Assembly: GCF_011927835.1 (NCBI RefSeq)
Contig: NZ_JAATJH010000006.1
Span: forward strand, 65,583-129,582
Reading direction: 5' to 3'
Length of the DNA: 64,000 bases
Source: Neolewinella antarctica
Lineage (GTDB): Bacteria; Bacteroidota; Bacteroidia; Chitinophagales; Saprospiraceae
This document shows positions 25,142-34,160 of the stretch, one piece after another. The translations under genes and the position numbers were made by a program. The stretch's first letter is position 1; every line of letters begins with the position of its first letter. Below the pieces are notes generated by a model. That model ran no database searches. It was given only the letters and a program-made list of their open reading frames with translations, and was not told where the DNA came from.

Positions 25142-26101
25142 TTACCAGTACCACCGAGCTCCGATTACGCCGTACGCATGGTTCTTTCCGCCCCTAAACT
25201 CCCGCGTTAGCTGCACCACGGAAGCTTCCAGCCCGACCCGCCCCCACCGCGCCGTGGCGAGAAACGACCAAGCCCCCACCAACCGCGCCGGCCGCACCAC
25301 CCCCCGAAACCGCTCGTCGCGGTTCAGGAGCCCTCCGGAAAGCGTCGCGTTCCAGCCCACCGCCCGCACGTCGCCCCGCACGCCGAGCTTTACGTGCCGA
25401 AGATTTGTTACCGACCCCACAAGGAAGTCCGCACCCACGCCGGTCGTCAGGTCGGTAAAGAGCGTCCCGGCACGGGCTTTGGCGTAGGTACGCAGGGCGT
25501 AGCGTGGGTGCACTGACCAGTCTTTGTCGAGACCGTAGCGGGCGTTGAGGATCAGGTCCGGCTTCACCTCGTTCGACCAGCCGGGCAACTCGTCGGCGAA
25601 GTCGACCATGTTGTGAAAAACGGTTTGGAGTTTCCCGCCGCCGGAATATTTTCCGAGGACGCCGGCGGTGAGGCCCCAGTCGGTAGTGAGTTCGCCGGGG
25701 TGGTCGGTGCTAACGCTTCCCGGTGAGTTAGTAGTAGACTGCCCCCTATCCACCGTCAGGTAGCTGGCGAAAGGACGGTCGTTCGGGAGGAGATCGGTAC
25801 TAAGGATGTCGCGGGGCGTGAACGTCGCCTGCTCGACCAACCAGGATCGCCGGTGGGTAATCGATTGAATTTCGCTCCGCTCCCGGCGTATGTTGCTGTA
25901 CTCGAACCCCGCGCCGGCGGTGTAGTACTGATCGGTCCTGACGGGTAGGATGAATACGTCATTAGCCGCCCAGGCGCGGAGCGAGCGTTCGGTCGTTGGC
26001 CCCATCTCCTTGCTCTTCCCCCCGTGACCCGGCACCTGCGCCAGCGCCAAAACGGGCAGCAGACAGCAGTAAAACAGGGCTTGCGTGAAACGAAACAGCA
26101 T
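25142..26101 (-). CDS. LpxR-like lipid A deacylase (DUF2219), outer membrane
   Basis: The 319-residue protein has a Sec signal (MLFRFTQALFYCCLLPVLALAQ) and the LpxR/DUF2219 landmarks. These are NDVFILPVRTDQYYTAGAGF (the Asn-Asp and Thr-Asp-x-x-Tyr region near the active site), ATFTPRDILSTDLLPNDRPF and a PGWSNEVKPDLILNARYG segment. The rest alternates polar and hydrophobic residues as in a 12-stranded barrel and ends GVIGARWYW. LpxR removes the 3'-acyloxyacyl group of lipid A in the outer leaflet. The DNA for the end of the signal peptide (26027-26050) closely resembles the family D repeat. Confidence is good for the family and moderate for the exact reaction. Confidence 0.85.
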   Translation of the reverse strand: MLFRFTQALFYCCLLPVLALAQVPGHGGKSKEMGPTTERSLRAWAANDVFILPVRTDQYYTAGAGFEYSNIRRERSEIQSITHRRSWLVEQATFTPRDILSTDLLPNDRPFASYLTVDRGQSTTNSPGSVSTDHPGELTTDWGLTAGVLGKYSGGGKLQTVFHNMVDFADELPGWSNEVKPDLILNARYGLDKDWSVHPRYALRTYAKARAGTLFTDLTTGVGADFLVGSVTNLRHVKLGVRGDVRAVGWNATLSGGLLNRDERFRGVVRPARLVGAWSFLATARWGRVGLEASVVQLTREFRGGKNHAYGVIGARWYW

Positions 26102-26148
26102 GCTCGAATGGATAATGACGGTGGTGCTAAACTCAGGACTAAGATAAA

Positions 26149-26156
26149 TACATTTG
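26149..26156 (+). promoter_or_regulatory. Possible Bacteroidota -7 element (TACATTTG)
   Basis: TACATTTG fits the TAnnTTTG consensus exactly and lies about 90 bp before the GT2 start codon. I do not see a clear TTG at the expected -33 spacing, so this is weak. Confidence 0.3.
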
Positions 26157-26246
26157 CGGTTAAATCAGGGCTGGGTACGTTGAAGGATTAGTTAAGATTT
26201 GCAAACCCCGTTCGCTACCGAGGGGGATTTTATCTTTACGGCCACG

Positions 26247-26987
26247 ATGTACAAAGACAAAAAAGTAGTGGTGGTCATGCCGGCTTACAACGCCGCCCTG
26301 ACGCTCGAAAAAACTTACCGCGAAGTCCCCCGCGATCTGGTCGACGAAGTGATCCTCTGCGACGACGCGAGTAAGGACGATACCAGCGCGCTGGCCCGGC
26401 AGCTAGGTGTCGACCACGTCATCACCCACCCCCGTAACCGGGGCTACGGCGGCAACCAGAAATCGTTGTACAACAAGGCCCTGGAGATCGGTGCGGACAT
26501 CGTCATCATGGTGCACCCTGACTATCAGTACACGCCATTACTGATTCCCACGATGTGTAATGTGATCGGTGAGGGCCTTTATCCGGTCGTCCTGGCCAGT
26601 AGGATACTCGGTAAGGGCGCCCTCAAGGGTGGCATGCCTTTGTACAAATACGTCGCCAACCGCTTCCTGACGGCCACGCAAAATCTGCTCGTCAACTACA
26701 AACTCAGCGAGTACCACACCGGCTACCGCGCCTTCAGCCGCGAAGTGCTGGAAGGCATCGACTTCAACGCCAACGACGACGATTTTGTCTTCGACAACGA
26801 AATGCTCAGCCAGATTATCTACCACGGCTACGACATCGGCGAGGTGACCTGCCCCACGAAGTACTTCGACGAGGCTAGTTCGATCAACTTTGCGCGGAGC
26901 ACGAAATATGGGTTTGGCGTGCTGCGGGTCAGCATTATGCACCGCTTGAATAAGTGGGGGTTAGCTGACTCAAAAATTTATCGCTGA
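26247..26987 (+). CDS. Family 2 glycosyltransferase (DPM1-like)
   Basis: From the ATG at 26247 the protein is 246 residues. It starts with the GT-A nucleotide-binding strand (KKVVVVMPAYNAALTLEKTY) and has DDASKDDTSALARQLG plus an NRGYGGNQKSLYNKALEIGA helix. IVIMVHPDYQYTP takes the place of the usual DxD, and YHTGYRAFSREVLEGIDF follows. This is the dolichyl/polyprenyl-phosphate-sugar synthase type, lacking C-terminal membrane helices. It likely transfers a sugar from a nucleotide donor to a lipid or glycan at the cytoplasmic face. The frame is open upstream to 26199, but the internal start fits the family. Acceptor unknown. Confidence 0.87.
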   Translation: MYKDKKVVVVMPAYNAALTLEKTYREVPRDLVDEVILCDDASKDDTSALARQLGVDHVITHPRNRGYGGNQKSLYNKALEIGADIVIMVHPDYQYTPLLIPTMCNVIGEGLYPVVLASRILGKGALKGGMPLYKYVANRFLTATQNLLVNYKLSEYHTGYRAFSREVLEGIDFNANDDDFVFDNEMLSQIIYHGYDIGEVTCPTKYFDEASSINFARSTKYGFGVLRVSIMHRLNKWGLADSKIYR

Positions 26988-27107
26988 TGTTTGGTGGATA
27001 CTGCCTGCGGCAATCGAGTGTATTCAGCGGGCCGAGGTAGCGCGGCTGCCGGATACAATGATGATTTGGAGAAACTGCTTAACGAAATGCTAGTTTTTAA
27101 TAAAAGA

Positions 27108-27140
27108 AGCTCCGTCTGTCTCTACTGGACGGACGGAGCT
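27108..27140. terminator. Bidirectional terminator hairpin
   Basis: AGCTCCGTCTGTC pairs with GGACGGACGGAGCT around a short loop. It lies between the convergent GT2 and lipoprotein-protease genes. Read on the minus strand it is followed by TTCTTTTATTAAAAA, on the plus strand by GATTTTAT, so it can serve both genes. Confidence 0.75.
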
Positions 27141-27176
27141 GATTTTATAAAGTTAGGGTAGTCAAATATCCTATAC

Positions 27177-28688
27177 TTACTGCTTTACGTGAAGTTGGTC
27201 GGTAATCTCGTACGCCGGAATACCGAAGCCTACGCCCTCGATGCCGTAACCTTTGAGTTTGGCGCTGACTACGCCAAGTAGCGCACCGTCCTTGGTGATG
27301 ATGGCACCACCACTGTTACCGGAATTGACACTCGCGTCGGTTTGGATCAGTTTGCCGCCGTTACCGGAGTTCCTAACTCCGGAGATGATACCCCGGGAGA
27401 TCGTCTGGGAAAGATCCGACGCCGTTGGCGTACCGATTACGTAAATATCGGTTGCGATTGGAATGTCCTTATCGGCGCTAACACGGAAGGGCTGCAGGCC
27501 GCTAGCTTCCACTTTGAGTAAGGCGAGGTCATAAACCTTGCTCGCGCGGATTACCTCGAAAGGGTATTCCGTGCCGTCGCTCATGATGACTTTGCTATCG
27601 TCTAATTCGGAAATGACGTGGTAATTCGTGATTATGTATCCATCCTGCCCAACGACAAATCCACTTCCGTGCCCTTTCCGGTGCTTGATGGTAACGGAAG
27701 AAGCGAGGGCCTCACTCACGTTGCTTACGTATTGAGTGGCGGGCGCAAGGGTCAGGTCGGCGAGCGATTCATCCTTGGCGTCCTCATCGATGGTAATCAG
27801 CTTTTGTACTTCTTGCTTACCCATCAACGTTAGTAATCCGCGTTCGGTAGCATCTTTGGTAGCTAGTAAAAATCCTTTGTTACCGTCTTTCACTACAAAT
27901 TGGCCGGATGTGGTGTTGGTCGTGAACTCCGCCACTGATTTGCGATAGTAGTCCAGGAGATCCCACTTTATCTCCATGTTCACGAAAATCATACCGCCGC
28001 CCTTGTCGCTGTTTTGCACTACGTTCGTCGTAATGGTCTTAATCGTCGCGTCAACGTACATATCGTTGAGATAATTAGCGGTGATCGCGCGCCCGGAGGT
28101 GTCGATAAAACCACGCTCTACAAGAATTTCGTTGAGCGCATCAGAAAAAATCGTGTTGTCTAGCTTGATGTCTTCAGCATCATCAACGACTTTGGATTTC
28201 TTATCGTCTTCTCGTCGCAAGAACTGACGATAGGAGCGGAAATAAACCGAACGAATGTCATCCGCGGCAAGCTCCACGCTGGTGGTATTCACCCGAAGGT
28301 TTTTAGTAGTATTTGAACCATTCTCGAAGAGTTTGACGCGTTTACCAATGGTTACTTTCGAGGGGTAATTATACGCTTTAGCTCCCCGGTCAACATTAGT
28401 CCCCATTACGATTATCCAGGGGTCGGATGTATGGCCGAGCGCATTGCGTTTGTAAAGCATGACGACCTCGTTCTCATCCTGGAAGCTCTCCCGCTGAACG
28501 GTGATTTGCGTCGGAACGTGGCTGCGGAGGATGAGGTATTTTCCTTTCTTTTTTTCGGCGGGCTCACCATTAACGAGAACCTTGTCACCTTTGCCTGATT
28601 TGATCTCTACTTTCTGGTATCGACTACCAAAAATGGAAGCGCAGGAATTGAGCGCGAGGGAAAATAAAAGTAATATGATTAAACGCAT
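27177..28688 (-). CDS. Lipoprotein with C-terminal trypsin-like (S1C) protease domain
   Basis: The 503-residue protein is lipidated (MRLIILLLFSLALNSC, Cys16). Residues 20-320 are a unique region with a PEGA-like beta segment near the start (KVLVNGEPAEKKKGKYLILR). Residues 330-500 form an HtrA-type serine protease with the catalytic triad His357 (ITNYHVIS), Asp387 (VYDLALLKV) and Ser459 (VNSGNSGGAII). There is no PDZ domain, unlike HtrA. It probably cleaves envelope proteins at the inner face of the outer membrane or in the periplasm. It sits alone behind a 400-bp spacer and ends at a hairpin terminator. Confidence 0.87.
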   Translation of the reverse strand: MRLIILLLFSLALNSCASIFGSRYQKVEIKSGKGDKVLVNGEPAEKKKGKYLILRSHVPTQITVQRESFQDENEVVMLYKRNALGHTSDPWIIVMGTNVDRGAKAYNYPSKVTIGKRVKLFENGSNTTKNLRVNTTSVELAADDIRSVYFRSYRQFLRREDDKKSKVVDDAEDIKLDNTIFSDALNEILVERGFIDTSGRAITANYLNDMYVDATIKTITTNVVQNSDKGGGMIFVNMEIKWDLLDYYRKSVAEFTTNTTSGQFVVKDGNKGFLLATKDATERGLLTLMGKQEVQKLITIDEDAKDESLADLTLAPATQYVSNVSEALASSVTIKHRKGHGSGFVVGQDGYIITNYHVISELDDSKVIMSDGTEYPFEVIRASKVYDLALLKVEASGLQPFRVSADKDIPIATDIYVIGTPTASDLSQTISRGIISGVRNSGNGGKLIQTDASVNSGNSGGAIITKDGALLGVVSAKLKGYGIEGVGFGIPAYEITDQLHVKQ

Positions 28689-29105
28689 TTTGTGTTGGGG
28701 TTATGTAGATTGGAAAGATAGCTTAAGTGAGATCGGAAGAAAACAACGTTGCTCGGACTGGTGATTAGCCACCTACGGTGCGTAGACGCGCAGTTTCAAG
28801 CAATTTGTTGTAATAATTGATCTCTAATTTTTATGATTGGGGAAATAGCACTTAATGGTTGTAGTTAGAGTTTGGTGCTGATGATTGACAAGTCGTTTCC
28901 GGACAGAATTGATAAGCAACGTATAGTTGCCTGTTGGCGACAAGAATCAAAGGCTAGCGCAATTATGAATCAGTGTGTGTTCAGTTTAATGATTTTCCGA
29001 GTCCGCGGTGGAAGAAATCCAGCAATGACGTACCACAAACATACTACATGTGAATCGAAAAAGGTATTTTCAACTGGATACTAATCGGTCCACTAGCTTA
29101 GCTCA
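28689..29105. other. Intergenic spacer, no gene recognised
   Basis: This 417-bp stretch precedes the lipoprotein protease and follows the end of hisS. It is more AT-rich than its neighbours. Upstream of the protease start the minus strand reads TATCTTTC, one base off the TAnnTTTG -7 consensus, so that promoter may lie near 28715. I see no repeat or RNA. Confidence 0.4.
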
Positions 29106-30482
29106 TCACAAGTTTAGCTCATCTATTTTATGTTGGTCACCGCTATTCATCGTCTTAACCGAATATTTTCCCGTCTTAACCTCTTCGCTCCCAATAATCA
29201 CCACCTTCGGTACCCCCCGCTGATCCGCATACTTCATCATCTTATTCAGCTTGGCGGCGCTGGGGTACAGATCGGCGTGCACGCCGCGGGCTCGCAAGCG
29301 ACTAACTAATCCGAAGCCGTGCTCCAGTGCTGCGTCGTCCAGGCAAACCAACAGGTACTGCAGATCTTCCGAAGCGTCCGCCGGGAATAGATTTAATTCT
29401 TCGAGGACGTCATAGATTCTTTCCGCACCGAAGCTAATACCGACCCCGGGCATGTTCTTCATACCAAATATGGAGGTCAGATCGGCGTAGCGACCGCCGC
29501 CGGCAATGGAACCCATCTTAATGTTCCCCTGACCGGGCGCGTCGGTGTCGACGGCGACTTCATAAATGGCGCCGGTGTAGTAATTAAGGCCGCGGGCGAG
29601 GGTGACGTCGAATTCGATGCGGTTTTTTGTTCCCCTCTCCTCCGGAGAGGGGTTAGGGGAGAGGTGCTTTTTAATCAACCGAAACGTTTCCTGCAATTCG
29701 GCTATTCCTTGCTTGCCCACCTCGCTGTCCGCGAGTAATGGGGCAACGTCGTCCAGGTTAGAAGTTTTCAGGAACTGGAGGATCACGTCCACGGCACCCG
29801 CGTCCGCGCCCCTTTCTTTGAGTTCCTTTACGACGCCGTCTTCCCCAATTTTATCCAATTTGTCGATGGCGATGGTCATATCCATCATGTTGTCGGCCAT
29901 ACCGGCTATCTCAGCCAGGCCAGCGAGGATTTTCCGATTATTTAAACGAATTACGGCTTTAAGCCCGAGTTCCGTAAATACCGCGTCGAGCAATTGCGTT
30001 AATTCCGCTTCGTAGAGCAAGCTGTCGCTGCCCACCACGTCGGCGTCACACTGGTAAAACTCCTGGTAACGACCTTTCTGCGGCCGGTCGGCGCGCCAAA
30101 CGGGCATGATGGCGTAGCGTTTAAAGGGGAAAGCCAAATCATTCTGGTGCATCACGACGTAGCGGGCAAAGGGGACGGTGAGGTCATAGCGTAAACCCCG
30201 TTTGGCAATTTGTGGGATTACTTTGTTGCTGTCCTTAGCCGCTAAATCCGCGGCGCTCGCTTTGTTCAAAAAATCCCCATTATTTAATACTTTAAATAAC
30301 AGCTTGTCCCCTTCCTCGCCGTACTTCCCGGTTAGCGTGCGCAAATCTTCCATGACTGGCGTCTCGATGGGCTGGTAGCCAAACGTGCGAAAATGTTTCC
30401 GAATAATATCAAAAATATAGTCGCGGCGGCGCACTTCGGCGGGGAGGAAATCGCGGGTGCCTTTCAGGGTCGTGGGTTTCAT
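29106..30482 (-). CDS. hisS: Histidine-tRNA ligase, with repeat-derived insertions
   Basis: The 458-residue protein from the ATG at 30482 (MKPTTLKGTRDFLPAEVRRR) has the class II synthetase core: motif 2 in RYAIMPVWRADRPQKGRYQE, the histidine-specific RGLNYYTGAIYEV and a C-terminal anticodon domain (LLVCLDDAALEHGFGLVSRL). It charges tRNA-His with histidine in the cytoplasm. Two stretches look foreign. HLSPNPSPEERGTKN (DNA 29631-29666) is encoded by a CCCCTCTCC/GGAGAGGGG palindrome of a type seen between genes, and GADAGAVD (DNA 29793-29812) is encoded by a family D repeat. Both are in frame and lie in surface-loop positions. The frame is open to 30542 but the family starts at MKPTTL. Confidence 0.95.
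   Translation of the reverse strand: MKPTTLKGTRDFLPAEVRRRDYIFDIIRKHFRTFGYQPIETPVMEDLRTLTGKYGEEGDKLLFKVLNNGDFLNKASAADLAAKDSNKVIPQIAKRGLRYDLTVPFARYVVMHQNDLAFPFKRYAIMPVWRADRPQKGRYQEFYQCDADVVGSDSLLYEAELTQLLDAVFTELGLKAVIRLNNRKILAGLAEIAGMADNMMDMTIAIDKLDKIGEDGVVKELKERGADAGAVDVILQFLKTSNLDDVAPLLADSEVGKQGIAELQETFRLIKKHLSPNPSPEERGTKNRIEFDVTLARGLNYYTGAIYEVAVDTDAPGQGNIKMGSIAGGGRYADLTSIFGMKNMPGVGISFGAERIYDVLEELNLFPADASEDLQYLLVCLDDAALEHGFGLVSRLRARGVHADLYPSAAKLNKMMKYADQRGVPKVVIIGSEEVKTGKYSVKTMNSGDQHKIDELNL
29631..29666. repeat. Family E palindromic repeat inside hisS
   Basis: TCCCCTCTCCTCCGGAGAGG, then GG and TTAGGGGAGAGGTGC, form a palindrome followed by a partial direct copy. The same arrangement occurs between genes at 55022-55060. 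It adds about twelve in-frame codons to hisS. Confidence 0.8.
29793..29812. repeat. Family D short GC-rich repeat inside hisS
   Basis: GGCACCCGCGTCCGCGCCCC matches the family D consensus GGCACCCGCGACCGCGCC with one change in the core. It encodes GADAGA in frame. Confidence 0.65.
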
Positions 30483-30573
30483 GGGGGCGAAGGTAGAAGT
30501 TATTTGTTGGTGGGGCAACCGTGGAAGTACGCGGGTATTCATGCCACCCCGTCCCGCGTAGGACGACCTTTGA

Positions 30574-30665
30574 CCACACGGAACACAGCGGTCACACCGA
30601 CAACCCGATAGTAGCTACGTGCGAGCCATTTTGTAATGCACTTTGTGATCTTTGTGAACTGTGTG
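30574..30665. repeat. Weak family F-like inverted repeat
   Basis: CCACACGGAACACAGC at the left faces TTTGTGAACTGTGTGG at the right with several mismatches. It fills the spacer between hisS and the sigma/TPR gene. Confidence 0.45.
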
Positions 30666-30722
30666 GCAAGAAAAAATCAAGTGAGAGCGATGGCCAATTG
30701 CGCCGCCAACTAACTTTCCTAA

Positions 30723-32075
30723 TCAGCGCGCCAAAACAGCTTCCGCTTGCGCCCGGTAGGGATGGTCGGGCTGCGCAACGATGTCGCGCAACGTAGTGCT
30801 GGCTGCCTCCTCCCGCCCCTCGGCGAGGTAAGCCAGCGCCTCGTACCATTCGGCGAAAGGGTGATAATAATCCGAGGCCGGGATACGGTCGAACCATTCC
30901 AGCGCCCGCGAAGGCTGCTCCAGCGCCAGCGCCGAAACGCCCAGGTAGAGTGGCGCGGCGGGGTAGGCGTCCGCCACCGGTAGAAGCTCATCGTAGGTCG
31001 TCGCGTAATCCCCCCGGTCGTAGTAATAAAGGATGCGCTGTAAATCACGTTCGTCTTCGTCTTTGGGGTCCAGCCGCGCAAAGATATTCGGGAAGGGCTC
31101 GAAATTGGCGACGGCCCGGCGGTCCGGCGCGGCGGGGCCGAAAGTGCCGTAGGCCAGGTAGGCGAACGCGGCGATCAGCATAATGGCGAGGACGGTGGGG
31201 AGCGTGGGAAGGCGCAGGTCAGCGAGCCAGGTTCTTCTGCGCGAAAGCTGCACGTCTTTAGTTGGCGGCCTAATCGTTTTCGGATCGGTTGATTGGCCGG
31301 TGGAGGTGGTGCGTTCCTCTTCCCGTTGCAGTAGTTCCATCAGGTCCTGCCGGCCGGCTACCGTCAGGACCTCCGTCCAGTCTTCCCGTAAAGCCACCGC
31401 CTCGCGCAGTACTGAGTCGGTCGGCAGGCGTGCCTCCAACGCCCACCGCTCGGTTGTTTCGAGCTGGTTGGTGAAGTAGGCTTCGACCAGTTCATCGTCA
31501 GCCGGCGAGGGTATTTGCTCCGCTTCGGTGATGCCCATAGCCGCCCAGCTTTTGTGGGTTAGCAGCCGGTATTCGTTGATTTCGTTCTCTAGCTCGGTCA
31601 GGCCACCGGGGGCGTCCATTATCTGAGCCATCCGCGCGCGGTCGATGCGGTGGTAGTTGTCCATCAACAGTACTTCCCGCGGGCGCTTTTCCAGCTGTTG
31701 AAAGCTCGCCAGCATTTGCTGCTGCCGCGCACTGAGGCGGATGGGCAACGGGATGTAGTGCAACGGGCGTTCGTGCGTCCCCATCGCCAGGTCATCCCCC
31801 ACTGGCATGGCGTTGCCCGCCAAAGATGTTTGAATGGGTTGGGGGTTGAAGTAGTAGCCGACCATCGCCTTGACGAAATCATCCGTTTCCCCGGCGTAGG
31901 GGTCCGTCGTGCGAATTGTCGCTTCGTACCACGCGATGAGGGCGCGGCGGTAGTTGGCCAGGCACGCGTCCTCCGGTTGGCGGAAGGTTTTGGTTGCCCA
32001 GCGGAGGAAGGAAGTTCGAAAGCCGGCGTAGTAGCGAGTGAGTTTGGCGAGGTGTTGGCCTTGTTGGGTACGCAT
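30723..32075 (-). CDS. Membrane protein with sigma-like, anti-sigma-like and TPR parts
   Basis: From the ATG at 32075 (MRTQQGQHLAKLTRYYAGFR) the protein is 450 residues. Residues about 11-55 resemble sigma region 2 (RWATKTFRQPEDACLANYRR, ALIAWYEATI). Residues 115-172 resemble a degenerate sigma region 4 (QLEKRPREVLLMDNYHRIDR, then ARMAQIMDAPGGLTELEN). Residues 193-232 follow the zinc-less anti-sigma pattern (DDELVEAYFTNQLETTERWA, LEARLPTDSVLREAVALRED). A membrane helix (LPTVLAIMLIAAFAYLAYG, about 291-311) leads to a periplasmic TPR region (ILYYYDRGDYATTYDELLPV, AEWYEALAYLAEGREEAAS). The resemblance is by pattern only. It may be a membrane-held regulator. Confidence 0.6.
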   Translation of the reverse strand: MRTQQGQHLAKLTRYYAGFRTSFLRWATKTFRQPEDACLANYRRALIAWYEATIRTTDPYAGETDDFVKAMVGYYFNPQPIQTSLAGNAMPVGDDLAMGTHERPLHYIPLPIRLSARQQQMLASFQQLEKRPREVLLMDNYHRIDRARMAQIMDAPGGLTELENEINEYRLLTHKSWAAMGITEAEQIPSPADDELVEAYFTNQLETTERWALEARLPTDSVLREAVALREDWTEVLTVAGRQDLMELLQREEERTTSTGQSTDPKTIRPPTKDVQLSRRRTWLADLRLPTLPTVLAIMLIAAFAYLAYGTFGPAAPDRRAVANFEPFPNIFARLDPKDEDERDLQRILYYYDRGDYATTYDELLPVADAYPAAPLYLGVSALALEQPSRALEWFDRIPASDYYHPFAEWYEALAYLAEGREEAASTTLRDIVAQPDHPYRAQAEAVLAR

Positions 32076-32346
32076 TGAGGGGGCAACGTAAATTTTGGTG
32101 CCGGGGTGCGGGGGCTTGCCCGGTTGAAAGTGATTTTGCCGGAAAGGGTAGCCGTCGGTACCGGCAGGTAAGCATGCTAATCGGAGTTTCGTGCGGTACA
32201 AATACTTTTAAACAGAAGTGCCCAAACCGAGCGGTATCCTCGACGTGAAATCATGAGCTTCGGTATTTATTGTGCTGATAATCAGCTTAATGAGCCGAAC
32301 ATCGCTGTTTAGCTCGCGTTCTATCTTATAACTAAAATATAATAAC

Positions 32347-32538
32347 ATGAGCGCAACGAACGATAAGATCAAAGGCAACTGGAACGAACTCAAAGGCAAA
32401 GCCAAAAAGCAGTACGGCCACCTAACCGACGACGATATGACCTACACCGAAGGCAAAGAAGACGAACTACTCGGTAAACTGCAAAAAGCCCTCGGTAAAA
32501 CGAAGGACGAAATTACCAGCTGGATCGATAGCTTGTAA
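32347..32538 (+). CDS. CsbD family stress protein
   Basis: The 63-residue protein MSATNDKIKGNWNELKGKAK ... EGKEDELLGKLQKALGKTKD matches CsbD throughout: the KGNWNELKGK core and the DELLGKLQ..LGKTK repeat. CsbD proteins are small, helical, cytoplasmic and strongly induced by general stress in many bacteria; no biochemical role is established. The leader is AT-rich (ATCTTATAACTAAAATATAA), and a good terminator follows at 32566. Confidence 0.92.
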   Translation: MSATNDKIKGNWNELKGKAKKQYGHLTDDDMTYTEGKEDELLGKLQKALGKTKDEITSWIDSL

Positions 32539-32565
32539 AGACCGGTGAGGCATCCGTCCTCAACC

Positions 32566-32608
32566 AGAAAGCCCTCCAGTCAGATGATTGGGGGGCTTTC
32601 TATATTTT
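32566..32608 (+). terminator. Rho-independent terminator of csbD-like gene
   Basis: AGAAAGCCCTCC pairs with GGGGGGCTTTCT around a 13-nt loop and is followed by ATATTTT. Confidence 0.85.
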
Positions 32609-32744
32609 ACCGCCGGGGCCGGCGGGATCACGGCACCCTCGGAGTGCGCGGTCCTGGGCGGTTAGTCCTGGTCGTGGCCGCCAGTCGAGCTATTTGGCGC
32701 GGTCGTAGATGCGGAGTATTTTTGTAAGGTGCCGTGAAAGGAAA

Positions 32745-32790
32745 CCGGCCACGCGGAAAAGGGTGGGGTTCTTCCGCGAAAGATGGTCGG
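32745..32790. other. Nested hairpin upstream of the GT14 gene
   Basis: CCGGCCA and TGGTCGG (one G-U pair) enclose an inner CGCGGAA/TTCCGCG stem. The structure lies 170 bp before the proposed start codon and could be a leader element or a chance fold. Confidence 0.35.
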
Positions 32791-32956
32791 CCCGAACACT
32801 TAGCGAAGGAGAACGCGCGTTTGTTGGGATGAACGGACCAAAAAGGACGTGAACACCTATTTTCCGATTACAAAATACCCGTCAGTGCCACCAAATGGCT
32901 GGCGATTCCGTAACGAAGTGAGGTTATTCGGTATTATCATTGTGAAACCCACTGTC

Positions 32957-33916
32957 GTGAACTTACACTATCTTATTCTGGCCCACACACAACCCGCCCA
33001 GGTACGGCGGCTCGTCGATCGACTGTTGGGGCCAAACACTTATTTTTACGTCAACATCGATGCCAGCGTCGAACTGCAACCGTTCATCGAGGCTTTCCGG
33101 GGAAGCCCGCCCGAAGTTAACCTACTGAGCGACCGAGAACGCTACGCGACCTCCTGGGGAGACATCAGCCTGGTCGATGCCACCCTCAACCTCCTACGGC
33201 TGGCCCTGGCGACCGACAAAGATGGCTACTGTATTCTAATGAGTGGACAGGATTATCCCCTACGGAGCAACCAACGGATACGTAACTTTTTTCAACAACG
33301 GCCAACGACTAATTACCTGGAAAGCTTCAAGCTACCCACGAAACTTTGGTGCCGGGGAGGGATGGCCCGTATCAACGACTATAAATTCAATCTTTCTGGC
33401 CAACGGGAAGATTGTGTAGTTATCCCCCCCATCTTTACGCGCCGCTTTTTTCGCCTGGGCGTACTCAAGCGATGGACAAAAGCGCTCGCACGCGGCAAGT
33501 TGATCGCCCACCGAAAACTGCTGCGCCGCCGGAAGTTCCCCGCCTACCTGGAGCCATACGGAGGAGAACACTGGTGGGCCCTGACCACCGACACGGTAAA
33601 AGACGTACTAGCTTTCCTGATCGACCACCCCGATTACAGAATCTATCATGAGGATACCGTACTGGTGGAAGAGATTTTTCTGCACAGCATTGTTAACCAT
33701 CTCTACCGGGATCGCCCCGAGAGAATCGCACCCAAAGTCACCTACGCTAACTGGAATGAGGAAAGTGAATCGGGCCCGGTTAATTTTCGCCTGCAGGATC
33801 TCGACCTAATAAAAGGACTATCTCCTTCTTTCCTTTTCGCCCGCAAATTCGACCAAACCGAAGATGCCGAGATCCTTAACGCACTGGATGCCTACCGTGG
33901 TGAGGTGTCCGTTTGA
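32957..33916 (+). CDS. Core-2/I-branching-type N-acetylglucosaminyltransferase (GT14)
   Basis: The protein matches the GT14 family: NLHYLILAHTQPAQVRRLVD, then FYVNIDASVELQPF, WGDISLVDATLNLLRLAL, YCILMSGQDYPLRSNQRIRN and YGGEHWWALTTDTVKDVL. Bacterial members are cytoplasmic or membrane-associated transferases for surface glycans. No ATG is near the conserved start; GTG at 32957 gives the family-typical V/M-N-L-H-Y beginning (319 residues), while GTG at 32942 or 32849 would add up to 36 residues. It is a single gene, so the glycan it serves is unknown. Confidence 0.85.
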   Translation: MNLHYLILAHTQPAQVRRLVDRLLGPNTYFYVNIDASVELQPFIEAFRGSPPEVNLLSDRERYATSWGDISLVDATLNLLRLALATDKDGYCILMSGQDYPLRSNQRIRNFFQQRPTTNYLESFKLPTKLWCRGGMARINDYKFNLSGQREDCVVIPPIFTRRFFRLGVLKRWTKALARGKLIAHRKLLRRRKFPAYLEPYGGEHWWALTTDTVKDVLAFLIDHPDYRIYHEDTVLVEEIFLHSIVNHLYRDRPERIAPKVTYANWNEESESGPVNFRLQDLDLIKGLSPSFLFARKFDQTEDAEILNALDAYRGEVSV

Positions 33917-34160
33917 TTTCAGCTTTCGTGCGCGGCATCCCCTACGCTTATGCCAAGCTTATCTCCGTAATTAGTTAACTACTACTTCACCTATAGATAA
34001 TCCCGCAGCCGGAATACATCAACCCCCAAGTTAGTGGATGAACGATAATGCTCCGCAGGTAAAGGCTCAAATCCCCCACCTCTGATCTTGGCCGGGCCGC
34101 GAACAAAGTTTTGATCGCATCCACTCAACTTATCAATGGAGTTAGGAAATGATAATCTTT

